A stretch of DNA of 64,000 nt, from NCBI RefSeq assembly GCF_026410195.1, contig NZ_JAPMLM010000068.1, forward strand, positions 749,001-813,000. The letters run 5' to 3'. Both the position numbers and the translations under genes were made by a program. Of the stretch, positions 9,813 through 18,781 are shown in pieces. Source of the stretch: Xanthomarina sp. F2636L. Lineage in GTDB: Bacteria; Bacteroidota; Bacteroidia; Flavobacteriales; Flavobacteriaceae. Every line of letters starts with the position of its first letter. The first letter of the stretch is position 1. The notes beneath the pieces were generated by a model. The model was not told the DNA's origin and did not search any database. It saw nothing but the letters and a program-made list of their open reading frames with translations.

Positions 9813-10415
9813 ATGAAAGAAAATATTATCCCACATAATTACCTAATATCAGTAGAAGATAGAAGGAAATTTAATAAGCACAATTCCTTTTTATTATGGT
9901 TTACTGGCCTTTCAGGTTCTGGTAAATCAACTATTGCAAATGTAGTCGAGCAAAAATTATTTCAACAAGGTATTAATGCCTATACTTTAGATGGAGATAA
10001 TATTAGAAAAGGTCTAAATAAAGACTTAAGTTTTTCACCAAAAGATAGAACAGAAAATATTAGAAGAATAGCCGAAACAGCAAATTTAATGATTGATGCT
10101 GGTTTAGTAACACTTGCAGCTTTTGTGTCACCTTATAAAAAAGATCGTGAGAATATTAAAAGTATCGTTAAAGATGTTAACTTTGTCGAAATATATGTGA
10201 ATACCAGCGTTGAAGAATGTGAAAGACGTGATGTTAAAGGACTTTATAAAAAGGCTCGAGCTGGAGAAATAAAAAACATGACAGGTATTTCGGCCCCTTA
10301 TGAAGAACCAGAAAACCCGAACATTGAAATAAATACAGAAAACGAATCGGTTGAAGCAGCAGCAGAACGAATCGTAGAATATATAACACCAAAATTAAAA
10401 CTCAAAAATGAGTAA
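9813..10415 (+). CDS. cysC: Adenylyl-sulfate kinase
   Basis: CysC phosphorylates APS at the 3' position to make PAPS, the universal sulfate donor. The P-loop GLSGSGKST is at 32-40, the APS-binding LDGDNIR at 59-65, and the FVSPYKKDRE segment that contacts substrate begins at 104. It is a stand-alone kinase of 200 residues, not fused to CysN. A 134-base gap separates it from the DUF2061 gene, in which no convincing promoter is seen. It overlaps cysD by 8 bases. Confidence 0.96.
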   Translation: MKENIIPHNYLISVEDRRKFNKHNSFLLWFTGLSGSGKSTIANVVEQKLFQQGINAYTLDGDNIRKGLNKDLSFSPKDRTENIRRIAETANLMIDAGLVTLAAFVSPYKKDRENIKSIVKDVNFVEIYVNTSVEECERRDVKGLYKKARAGEIKNMTGISAPYEEPENPNIEINTENESVEAAAERIVEYITPKLKLKNE

Positions 10416-11313
10416 GTATTATTTAAATTATTTAGACGAATTAGAAAGCGAAGCCATTTTTATTTTACGTGAAGTTTGGGCTCAATTTCAAAATCCAGTT
10501 ATTTTGTTTTCAGGTGGTAAAGATTCAATTTTAGTTGCACATTTAGCTAAAAAAGCATTTTATCCTGCTAAAATTCCGTTTCCATTAATGCATGTAGATA
10601 CAGGACATAATTTTCCTGAAACCATTAAGTTTAGAGACGATATTTTAAAAGAACTGGGTGTTAACCTTATTGTTGGTTCGGTTCAAGAATCTATTAATGA
10701 TGGTCGTGTAGCTGAAGAAAAAGGTAAAAACGCGACAAGAAATGCCTTGCAAATAACAACATTATTAGATGCTATTGAAGCTAATAAGGTAGATTGTGCT
10801 ATTGGTGGTGGAAGGCGTGATGAAGAAAAGGCTAGAGCTAAAGAACGTTTCTTTTCACATAGAGATGATTTTGGACAATGGGACCCAAAAAATCAACGCC
10901 CAGAATTATGGAATATTTTTAACGGTAAGCATTTTCAAGGAGAACATTTTAGAGCGTTTCCAATTAGTAACTGGACAGAAATGGATGTTTGGAATTATAT
11001 TAAACGTGAAAATATAGCCATTCCATCATTGTATTTCGCTCATGAACGTGAGGTAGTTTGGAGACAAGACTCTTGGATTCCAAACTCAGAGTTCTTGGTA
11101 TTAGAAGACCACGAAGAAATAGTAACAAAGAAAATTCGTTTTAGAACTTTAGGAGATATTACTATTACCGGAGGTATTGAATCTGATGCAGACACCTTAG
11201 AAAAAATTGCCGAAGAAGTATCAGGTATGCGCCAAACAGAACGTGGAAATAGAACGGATGATAAACGTTCTGAATCTGCTATGGAAGATCGTAAACGTCA
11301 GGGATACTTTTAG
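10408..11313 (+). CDS. cysD: Sulfate adenylyltransferase subunit 2
   Basis: CysD is the catalytic subunit that adenylates sulfate with ATP to give APS, working with the GTPase CysN. It is a PAPS-reductase-like PP-loop ATPase of 301 residues with the signature SGGKDS at 35-40 and the family segment GQWDPKNQRPELWNIFN. No CysH-type C-terminal cysteine motif is present, so it is not a reductase. It overlaps cysC by 8 bases and is followed 71 bases later by cysN. Confidence 0.97.
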   Translation: MSKYYLNYLDELESEAIFILREVWAQFQNPVILFSGGKDSILVAHLAKKAFYPAKIPFPLMHVDTGHNFPETIKFRDDILKELGVNLIVGSVQESINDGRVAEEKGKNATRNALQITTLLDAIEANKVDCAIGGGRRDEEKARAKERFFSHRDDFGQWDPKNQRPELWNIFNGKHFQGEHFRAFPISNWTEMDVWNYIKRENIAIPSLYFAHEREVVWRQDSWIPNSEFLVLEDHEEIVTKKIRFRTLGDITITGGIESDADTLEKIAEEVSGMRQTERGNRTDDKRSESAMEDRKRQGYF

Positions 11314-11384
11314 ATTAATAAATTAAAATTGAAAATGTTACCTTAAATTTAATTTAGGAGTTTTCAGAATTTCAAAGAATAAAC

Positions 11385-12638
11385 ATGTTAGACAATAATC
11401 AATTATTACGTTTTACAACAGCAGGAAGTGTTGATGATGGTAAAAGCACCTTAATAGGACGCTTACTATACGATTCTAAATCAATATTTGAAGACCAATT
11501 ACAAGCCATTGAAAATACAAGTAAGAAAAAAGGTCTTGAAAATGTAGATTTAGCATTATTTACAGATGGGTTAAGAGACGAACGCGAACAAGGGATTACT
11601 ATCGATGTAGCTTATAGATACTTTACAACGCCAAAGAGAAAATTTATAATTGCAGATACACCTGGACATATTCAGTATACACGTAATATGGTTACAGGTG
11701 CTTCAACTGCTAATGTGGCAACCATTTTAATAGATGCTAGACATGGTGTGATTGAGCAAACTAAAAGACATGCTTTTATAGCTTCTTTACTTAATATACC
11801 ACATATAATTGTGTGTATAAATAAAATGGATTTAGTTGATTTTTCAGAAGAAGTTTACAATAAGATCGTTAGAGAATTTGAAGAAATAGCCTCTAAGCTA
11901 TTAGTAACAGATGTGCGTTTTATACCAATGAGTGCCTTAAATGGAGATAATGTTGTAAACAGATCTACAAATATGCCTTGGTATCAAGGAGCCCCTATGC
12001 TTCATACTTTAGAAACCATGCATATAGGTAGTGATATTAATAAAGTTGATGCACGTTTCCCAGTACAAACCGTTTTAAGACCACAACGCGAAGGGTATAT
12101 TGATTATAGAGGGTATGCAGGACGTGTTGCAAGTGGTATTTTTAGAAAAGGAGATGCCGTAACGATTATGCCATCTGGATTTACTTCAAAAATAAAAGGG
12201 ATAAACCTAGAAGACAAAGAACTAGATGAAGCTTATGCGCCCATGTCTGTGTCTATAACGCTTGAAGACGATATAGATATTAGTAGAGGAGACATGATTG
12301 TGCGTTCTAATAACAAACCAGAAGCATCGCAAGATATAGAAGTTATGTTGTGCTGGTTAAATAACAGTCCAGCAAAACCACGTGCTAAATACTCTATTCG
12401 TCATACTTCTAACGAGCAAACAGCCATGATAAAGGAGGTGGTTTATAAATACGATATCAATACATTAGACCGTATTACAGGGGATACAGAATTAAAAATG
12501 AATGATATTTCTAAAGTAAAAATAAGAACGACCAAACCATTGATGGTAGATTCCTATCGAGAGAATAGAACAACAGGAAGTATTATTCTTGTGGATGATG
12601 CAACCAATGAAACTGTTGCTGCCGGAATGATAGTTTAA
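11385..12638 (+). CDS. cysN: Sulfate adenylyltransferase subunit 1
   Basis: CysN is the EF-Tu-like GTPase partner that drives APS formation by CysD. The G1 motif GSVDDGKST is at 14-22, G3 DTPGH at 91-95 and G4 NKMD at 146-149, followed by the beta-barrel domains. At 417 residues it ends after the GTPase and barrel part and has no fused APS kinase; that activity is supplied by cysC. It closes the sulfate-activation set and is followed 17 bases later by a lipoprotein gene. Confidence 0.97.
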   Translation: MLDNNQLLRFTTAGSVDDGKSTLIGRLLYDSKSIFEDQLQAIENTSKKKGLENVDLALFTDGLRDEREQGITIDVAYRYFTTPKRKFIIADTPGHIQYTRNMVTGASTANVATILIDARHGVIEQTKRHAFIASLLNIPHIIVCINKMDLVDFSEEVYNKIVREFEEIASKLLVTDVRFIPMSALNGDNVVNRSTNMPWYQGAPMLHTLETMHIGSDINKVDARFPVQTVLRPQREGYIDYRGYAGRVASGIFRKGDAVTIMPSGFTSKIKGINLEDKELDEAYAPMSVSITLEDDIDISRGDMIVRSNNKPEASQDIEVMLCWLNNSPAKPRAKYSIRHTSNEQTAMIKEVVYKYDINTLDRITGDTELKMNDISKVKIRTTKPLMVDSYRENRTTGSIILVDDATNETVAAGMIV

Positions 12639-12655
12639 TTATAAAATTTCACTAA

Positions 12656-13213
12656 ATGAAGAATTTATATTTTGTATTTATATTTTGCATAGCTCTTGTG
12701 TCTTGTAAAGATGACAAAAAGGGAAATAAAAATATAGATAATGACGCAAATAATGTAGAAAACCAAGTTAAAGAAGAACCTAAAGAAGAGGGACTTCAAG
12801 TTACCCTGAATGCTGTTGTAGCTTCAGATATGGATTTGTTGTTAAGATACACGGAAAAGAAGACATTACAGTATAGCCCCAAAGATTTTGTAAAAGTAAG
12901 TGTTATAGGAAAAAATGAGCCTCAAGACATTTTATTTACATTGCCTGCTAATGTATATCCAACTGATATGAGAGTAAATTTTAAAGGAGGTATTAATGAA
13001 GGTCTTTCTATAAATAAGGCAAATTTTAACATGAGCCAAAGGAGTTTTGAAATTCCTAAAAATAAAATTTGGAACTTTTTTAACCCAAATCTGTTAACAG
13101 ATTTTAATCAGGAGACAAATACATTTGTTGTTAAGAAAGAAAAGAAAAATACATTACCTGGATTTAATTTTAGACCAATTTTAATTGAAAAGCTAGAAGA
13201 AAAGATTTTTTAA
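12656..13213 (+). CDS. Hypothetical lipoprotein after cysN
   Basis: A 185-residue protein of unrecognised family. A hydrophobic signal sequence ends in a lipobox with the acylated cysteine at C17 (LVSC), followed by a very charged Asp/Lys/Asn linker to about residue 40 and a globular part of unknown fold. It should be a lipoprotein in the outer or inner membrane. It lies 17 bases after cysN and 33 bases before the flippase gene, inside the polysaccharide operon, so a part in export or surface retention of the polymer is possible, by position only. Confidence 0.7.
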   Translation: MKNLYFVFIFCIALVSCKDDKKGNKNIDNDANNVENQVKEEPKEEGLQVTLNAVVASDMDLLLRYTEKKTLQYSPKDFVKVSVIGKNEPQDILFTLPANVYPTDMRVNFKGGINEGLSINKANFNMSQRSFEIPKNKIWNFFNPNLLTDFNQETNTFVVKKEKKNTLPGFNFRPILIEKLEEKIF

Positions 13214-13246
13214 TTTTGTTGAATACTCCTAAACCAAAAACTATAG

Positions 13247-14590
13247 TTGCTACAAAAAATTAAAAAAAAAATATCTTCAGATAAAAATTTTAAAGAGTTA
13301 TTATCTGGTAGTTCAATTACTTTTGTTTTAAAAATTTTAGGAATGCTATTTAGCTATTTAGTCCTAAAATTAATTTCTAAAGATTTTGGAGCTGAAGGTG
13401 TAGGTATTTACGGTCTTTCTAATAAAATTTTACGATCTATTGGCTTAATTTGTGCTTTAGGGTTTAATATTTCTGTATTAAGATATGTTGGAGAGTATAG
13501 TAGTAATAAAGATAAGTCCTCATACTTACAAGCTATATTTAAATACTTCAATCAATTAGCACTTCCTATTTCACTTATCGTTGCAGTTTTTATCTATACA
13601 TATTCAGATTATATAGCTACCTATGTTTTTGAAAATTCAGATTATACTACAGCACTTAAGATCATTGCATTTACACTACCATTTTTTACTTTAAACTTAA
13701 TTAACGTAGAATTTATTAGAGGGTTAAAGCTGTTAAAAGTTTCAGAGTTTTTAAGGAGCATCAGTATTTATTTAGTAATGCTCATTGTTTTGTTTTTTTC
13801 CTTATTAAATAGCGGGCTATTAAACCCAATATATGCTTTAGCTTTAGGAGTTTTTATAACCTTTTTAATATCTGTAATATTTATATATACACATTTAAAA
13901 AAGTTAGGTAATAAAAAAGAAAAAATATCTTTAAAAAGGACTAGTTTTGTAAAAACATCAATGCCAATGATGGTCATTTCAATATCATCTTTTGTGCTGG
14001 CTTTTTCTGGAGTATTTTTTTTAGAAACGTTTTCCTCAACAAAACATGTTGGAATATATAATATTTGTGTTATGTTGGCACAATTAGTTAGTCTAGCCTT
14101 GACAGTTGTTAACACCATATCAGCTCCAAAATTTTCAGAATTATATTGGAATAACCGAAAAAAAGAATTAAAAAAAGTAATTAGACAATCTTCAAAGCTT
14201 ATTTTTTGGAGTTCACTATTTGTTTCAATAGTTCTTCTAGTTAATTCTGAAATGGTATTGACTTATTTTGGAGAAGAGTTTTTATTGGGGCAAACAGTAT
14301 TGATTATTCTAATTTTCGGACAAATAATAAACGCGACCACAGGGTCTGTTGGTGTTTTTTTAAACATGACAGGTAACCAGAAGGCTTTACGAAATATTAT
14401 TTTAACAACAGCTTTATTTGTTGTAGTTGGTTATTATTTTATAATTCCAGTCTATGGTATGGTAGGAGCGGCATTAGTGTCAGTTTCAGGAACTATTATT
14501 TTAAATGTTTGTTCAGCTGTGTATGTTTACAGTAAATTAAAATATGTTACTTTTTACATTCCTTTTTTAAAGTTTAGATATAATGAATAA
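13247..14590 (+). CDS. Wzx-like polysaccharide flippase
   Basis: A 447-residue inner-membrane protein with about 12-14 hydrophobic helices, resembling the oligosaccharide flippase (polysaccharide biosynthesis) family of the MATE-like superfamily. Such proteins turn lipid-linked repeat units from the cytoplasmic to the periplasmic face. The start is a TTG at 13247: an in-frame stop lies just upstream, and the next ATG falls inside the first membrane helix (residue 33), so the TTG preserves the usual basic N-terminus. It overlaps the first sulfotransferase gene by 8 bases. Confidence 0.85.
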   Translation: MLQKIKKKISSDKNFKELLSGSSITFVLKILGMLFSYLVLKLISKDFGAEGVGIYGLSNKILRSIGLICALGFNISVLRYVGEYSSNKDKSSYLQAIFKYFNQLALPISLIVAVFIYTYSDYIATYVFENSDYTTALKIIAFTLPFFTLNLINVEFIRGLKLLKVSEFLRSISIYLVMLIVLFFSLLNSGLLNPIYALALGVFITFLISVIFIYTHLKKLGNKKEKISLKRTSFVKTSMPMMVISISSFVLAFSGVFFLETFSSTKHVGIYNICVMLAQLVSLALTVVNTISAPKFSELYWNNRKKELKKVIRQSSKLIFWSSLFVSIVLLVNSEMVLTYFGEEFLLGQTVLIILIFGQIINATTGSVGVFLNMTGNQKALRNIILTTALFVVVGYYFIIPVYGMVGAALVSVSGTIILNVCSAVYVYSKLKYVTFYIPFLKFRYNE

Positions 14591-15479
14591 TGATTTGCCA
14601 AATTTTCTAATAGTTGGAACTGCAAAAGCAGCAACAACAACTATACATGAATACTTAAAACAGCATCCAAATGTATTTATGACAGACTGGAAAGAGCCTA
14701 GCTTTTTTAAGTTTAAGGACAAAAAAAACATTAGCTTCACTACAGGAAGACCAGTTAAATTTGTAACAGAAATAAAGGCTTATAAAGCACTTTTTGAAGA
14801 TGGCCGGGATAGAGCCATAAGAGGTGAATCCTCTACCCCTTACTTGTATTTTTATAAGGAGACTATAGATAATATTAGAAAAACTATTCCTAACCATAAA
14901 GATGTAAAAATCCTCATTATTTTAAGGAACCCTATCGAAAGAGCTTTTTCTCAATACATGATGAAGGTTAGAGATTTAGTCGAAGATAAAAGCTTTCTAG
15001 AAGCCGTTAAGAGTGAAAAAACGAGAATGGAACAAAATGCTCATTTTGACTTTTTTTATGTAGATAGAGGGTTTTATTATAATCAAGTAAAAGCTTATCT
15101 AGAAGAGTTTAATTCTGTAAAAATAGTTCTATATGATGACTTTAAGAAAAACCCTGACAGAATATTAGATGAAGTTGTTACTTTTTTAGATCTTGATAAA
15201 ATACAGTTTAAAAAAATAGGAAATCAAAACATATCTGGCAGACCAAAAGTAAAACTTATATCAAGGTTACAAAAGGAAGATTCTTTCTTAAAATCTTTTT
15301 TTAAAAATATTGTACCAAAAAAACTTAGAATAGAATTTACAAGCTTTATTCAGAAAAAAAATCTTGAGAAAGAAAACATTGACCAAGAATCTAAATATTA
15401 TTTACAAGGGCTATATTTAGAAAATATTAAAAGTTTAGAAAAACTTATCGATAGAGATTTATCCAAATGGCTTGAATAG
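14583..15479 (+). CDS. Sulfotransferase, first of tandem pair
   Basis: A 298-residue cytoplasmic sulfotransferase that would move a sulfuryl group from PAPS to a sugar hydroxyl. The 5'-phosphosulfate loop is GTAKAATTT at 12-20, in which alanine replaces the usual glycine or serine of KSGTT. The 3'-phosphate-binding motif RNPIERAFSQY is at 115-125. The downstream neighbour shares the same architecture, so the two look like diverged duplicates. Acceptor specificity cannot be read from sequence. Confidence 0.87.
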   Translation: MNNDLPNFLIVGTAKAATTTIHEYLKQHPNVFMTDWKEPSFFKFKDKKNISFTTGRPVKFVTEIKAYKALFEDGRDRAIRGESSTPYLYFYKETIDNIRKTIPNHKDVKILIILRNPIERAFSQYMMKVRDLVEDKSFLEAVKSEKTRMEQNAHFDFFYVDRGFYYNQVKAYLEEFNSVKIVLYDDFKKNPDRILDEVVTFLDLDKIQFKKIGNQNISGRPKVKLISRLQKEDSFLKSFFKNIVPKKLRIEFTSFIQKKNLEKENIDQESKYYLQGLYLENIKSLEKLIDRDLSKWLE

Positions 15480-15481
15480 AT

Positions 15482-16405
15482 ATGATAAACAGAACGCCAA
15501 ATATAAACTTATTCATTGTTGGGGCTGCTAAAAGTGGTACAACATCTTTATATAACTATTTATCACAGCATCCAGAGATCTTTCTCCCAAGGGTTAAAGA
15601 ACCAAATTTTTATTCAAATGCCGAGTCTGATAACCCTGCTGATTATATAATTCCAAAAAAAGGTAAAACATGCCACAAGAGAATGATTAACGATAAAAAC
15701 GTTTATTTTTCTTTATATGAAGAAGCTCGGAATCAAAAAATATTAGCAGATGCTTCCCCTTCTTATTTATGGGATAAAGATGCTGCAAAAAATATATATT
15801 CTGACTTTCCTAATACTAAAATTATTATATTGCTTAGAAGCCCTATACACAGAGCCTATTCTCATTACTTAATGGATTTAAAGTATGGTCACCAATTGGA
15901 AAATAATTTTAAACAGGCAATATTAAAGGACCAATTTGCAGAACCAAAAGTTTGGGGTAAAGCCCATATGTATTTAGATATAGGTTTATATTACGAACAA
16001 GTAGTTAGATATTTAGATGTTTTTGATAAGAAACATGTAAAAATTATAATTTATGAAGATTTTATAAAAAGCACAGAACAGTACTTAAGAGAAATATTTG
16101 ATTTTTTAAAAATTGATAACTCTTTAGTCAATAAAATTGATTTTCAAAAAGTTCATAACCCATATGTTACACATAGGGGAAACATTTCAAAAGGATTTTT
16201 AAAGTATAAAAGTAAACTTAAAGTGCTGAAACATTTATTTCCAGAATTTTTGAAAGATTATTTAAATAAAGAAATATTATATAAGGAAGCAGAGAAACCA
16301 AAATTAAAACCAGAAGATCAATTGTTTTTAAATAATTATTATAAAGAAGATATAAAAAACTTACAATCACTTTTAGGCATAGACTTGTCTAATTGGTCAT
16401 TATAG
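15482..16405 (+). CDS. Sulfotransferase, second of tandem pair
   Basis: A 307-residue PAPS-dependent sulfotransferase. The 5'-phosphosulfate loop VGAAKSGTTSL is at 13-23 and the 3'-phosphate motif RSPIHRAYSHYL at 119-130; both match the family consensus better than in the upstream copy. It starts 2 bases after the stop of the preceding sulfotransferase and is 7 bases before a Wzy-like gene. The overall alignment with its neighbour (QHPxxF, then KEPxFF/KEPNFY, then an N-P-I or S-P-I loop) suggests duplication followed by a change of acceptor site or sugar. Confidence 0.9.
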   Translation: MINRTPNINLFIVGAAKSGTTSLYNYLSQHPEIFLPRVKEPNFYSNAESDNPADYIIPKKGKTCHKRMINDKNVYFSLYEEARNQKILADASPSYLWDKDAAKNIYSDFPNTKIIILLRSPIHRAYSHYLMDLKYGHQLENNFKQAILKDQFAEPKVWGKAHMYLDIGLYYEQVVRYLDVFDKKHVKIIIYEDFIKSTEQYLREIFDFLKIDNSLVNKIDFQKVHNPYVTHRGNISKGFLKYKSKLKVLKHLFPEFLKDYLNKEILYKEAEKPKLKPEDQLFLNNYYKEDIKNLQSLLGIDLSNWSL

Positions 16406-16412
16406 ATAGGAA

Positions 16413-17681
16413 ATGAGCACGAAAGGAATAACTATTTCATATAATAAATTATACATTTGGATGTATTCAATAGTTTTATTGGTACCATTTATTATCAACT
16501 CTCTTGAGGTCAATGTTCTATTATCTATCTTTCTACTGTCATTTTTGCCCTTAGTTAAAAGTTTAAGGTTTACAAATACCTTATTAACATCGCTATCGTT
16601 GTTATTTGGTATTTTGGCTATCAGTTTTTTTGCGTATTTTTTTTATGATAATACCTTATATAATACTATTAAGGATATAGTATACTTATTAAAACCCTTT
16701 CTTTATTTGTTATTAGGATATGTTTTAGCTAGTAAGATAAAAAACAAAGAATACATTTTTAAAACCGTAATATTTCTTGGTTTATTATTATCTGTTATTC
16801 ATATTTCGAAAATACTTTTCTCTCTTATAACAACAGGAATTTTTGAAATAACATATCTAAGATATATTGGAGGGAAAGATAACTTTTTGTTGTTAATAGC
16901 TTGCACTTTGTTAGTTTTAAATAAGAAAGATAAATATTTCACAATTTCTTTTCGGTATAAAAAGTTAACTTATCTAATTTTGGCCACTTCATTTATTTTT
17001 TATTTTTCAAGAACAATGGTAGTGGCTTTTTTAATTTTGCTATTAGCATCAAAAGGTTATACAAAAATTACCAAGAAAGCTATTATAATTGGCTTTTCAA
17101 TAATGATAGGTATTTTAGTGTTTTATAAAGCGCTATTTTCATTTGATATTGAACGTGGTGCTAGTGGTCTTGAAGGGTTTTTATATAAACTTAAAATAGC
17201 ACCAAGTGAAATATTTACTACTGATGTTAATATGGATGATGCTTCTGAACGTTGGGATCATTGGAGGGCTTATGAAGCGAAAAGAGCTTTTGAGACCATG
17301 CGTGCAGAAAAAAGCATTACACCATTTATAATAGGAATGGGGTCAGGCTCGCTAATTGATCTGGGGTTTGTTGCTCCTCTTGGTAACGAACATATGCAGT
17401 ATATTCCTAAAATACATAATGGTTATGCTTATGTATTTTTTAAAACCGGAATTATTGGTATTTCACTCTATCTTCTCTTTTTATTAAACCTCTATTTGCA
17501 ATCTTATATTAGATCACGAAATGATAAATTAAAATTCATTAATAATTATATTTCTGGCATTGCTATATTTTATTTATTTACTAGCTTTATTATTTCAGGA
17601 ATATTTAATCCAAAAGATGTTGTTTCAATATTTTTAGGAGCGTTACTTTTTTTACAATTACATTATAATAAAATTGCATGA
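16413..17681 (+). CDS. O-antigen polymerase/ligase-like membrane protein (Wzy/WaaL)
   Basis: A 422-residue protein with roughly 10-12 membrane helices and one long extracytoplasmic loop at about 230-330. Near the end of this loop KIHNGYAYVFFKTGIIG matches the HN-x-Y ... GIIG pattern of the O-antigen ligase/polymerase family. It would polymerise repeat units or attach the chain in the periplasm. Its stop overlaps the next start as ATGA. A second protein of this family is encoded at 18765; sequence alone does not say which is polymerase and which ligase. Confidence 0.82.
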   Translation: MSTKGITISYNKLYIWMYSIVLLVPFIINSLEVNVLLSIFLLSFLPLVKSLRFTNTLLTSLSLLFGILAISFFAYFFYDNTLYNTIKDIVYLLKPFLYLLLGYVLASKIKNKEYIFKTVIFLGLLLSVIHISKILFSLITTGIFEITYLRYIGGKDNFLLLIACTLLVLNKKDKYFTISFRYKKLTYLILATSFIFYFSRTMVVAFLILLLASKGYTKITKKAIIIGFSIMIGILVFYKALFSFDIERGASGLEGFLYKLKIAPSEIFTTDVNMDDASERWDHWRAYEAKRAFETMRAEKSITPFIIGMGSGSLIDLGFVAPLGNEHMQYIPKIHNGYAYVFFKTGIIGISLYLLFLLNLYLQSYIRSRNDKLKFINNYISGIAIFYLFTSFIISGIFNPKDVVSIFLGALLFLQLHYNKIA

Positions 17682-18781
17682 GAATAGGGATTTTAGGCAC
17701 AAGAGGAATACCAAACTACCATGGTGGTTTTGAGCAATTTGCAGAGTTTTTTGCAGTCTATGCACAACAGGAAAACCATGAAATTTTTGTATATAATTCG
17801 CATAATCACCCGTATCAAGAAAAAAAATATAAAAACGTTACTATAATTCATTGTTATGATCCTGAATCTAAGATAGGAACAGCAGGCCAGTTTATTTATG
17901 ATTTAATTTGCATAAAAGATGCAAGAAAAAGAAACTTTGATATCGTTTTACAGTTAGGGTATACTAGTAACTCTATATGGGGAAAGTTTCTTCCTAATAA
18001 ATCTACTATTATTACTAACATGGATGGATTGGAGTGGAAAAGAAGTAAATACTCAAAGAAAGTTCAAAAGTTTCTTATGTATGCAGAAAAGTGGGCTATT
18101 AAAACAAGTGATTATTTAATTTCTGACTCAATAGGTATTCAAATCTATTTAAAAGAGAAATACCAAGTAAAATCTAAATTCATAGCTTATGGAGCTAATA
18201 TATTTTTACCTACAAGTAAAAAGCTAATTACTGATTTTGATTTATTGACAGAACAGTATTATGTTTTAATAGCTAGAATGGAACCAGAAAACAATATTGA
18301 ATTAATTTTAGATGGTTTTATTAAAAGTAAATCATCACGTAAATTCTGTGTAGTTGGAAATATGGAGGCAACGGTTTTTGGAAGATATTTAAAAGATAAA
18401 TATTCAAATTATAGTAATATACGTTTTCTAGGAGCTATATACGATTTAGATTTCTTAAATCATTTAAGATGTTATTCGTTACTTTATTTTCATGGACACT
18501 CAGTTGGAGGAACAAACCCTTCTTTGTTAGAGGCTATGGGGTCTAGAGCATTAATTGCAGCTCATAATAATGTTTTTAACAAGGCTATTTTGGAAGAAGA
18601 TGCTTTTTATTTTAAGACAGTTAATGAAATATCGAATTTAATTTTAACGGTTAAAAAAGATCAAAATTTTAATAAGATCGAAAATAATATAGAAAAGATT
18701 AAAGTTCAGTATAATTGGCCAATAATAAACAAGCAATATTTAGATTATTTAATACAATGTCACAATGATCAAGATAAATAA
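17678..18781 (+). CDS. Family 4-type glycosyltransferase with DUF1972 N-terminus
   Basis: A 367-residue GT-B glycosyltransferase. The N-terminus, MRIGILGTRGIPNYHGGFEQ, is the DUF1972 signature often found in rhamnosyltransferase-like enzymes. The C-terminal domain holds the donor-binding segment with GGTNPSLLEAMG, which corresponds to the EX7E region of GT4 enzymes. No signal peptide or membrane helix is seen. It overlaps the upstream Wzy-like gene by 4 bases and the downstream one by 17. A rhamnosyl donor is plausible given rfbBACD but not proven. Confidence 0.85.
   Translation: MRIGILGTRGIPNYHGGFEQFAEFFAVYAQQENHEIFVYNSHNHPYQEKKYKNVTIIHCYDPESKIGTAGQFIYDLICIKDARKRNFDIVLQLGYTSNSIWGKFLPNKSTIITNMDGLEWKRSKYSKKVQKFLMYAEKWAIKTSDYLISDSIGIQIYLKEKYQVKSKFIAYGANIFLPTSKKLITDFDLLTEQYYVLIARMEPENNIELILDGFIKSKSSRKFCVVGNMEATVFGRYLKDKYSNYSNIRFLGAIYDLDFLNHLRCYSLLYFHGHSVGGTNPSLLEAMGSRALIAAHNNVFNKAILEEDAFYFKTVNEISNLILTVKKDQNFNKIENNIEKIKVQYNWPIINKQYLDYLIQCHNDQDK

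Noticed and set aside
13768-14118. 116-codon minus-strand frame inside the flippase gene
   Set aside because: Codon-shadow frame opposite a hydrophobic membrane-protein gene; no domain.
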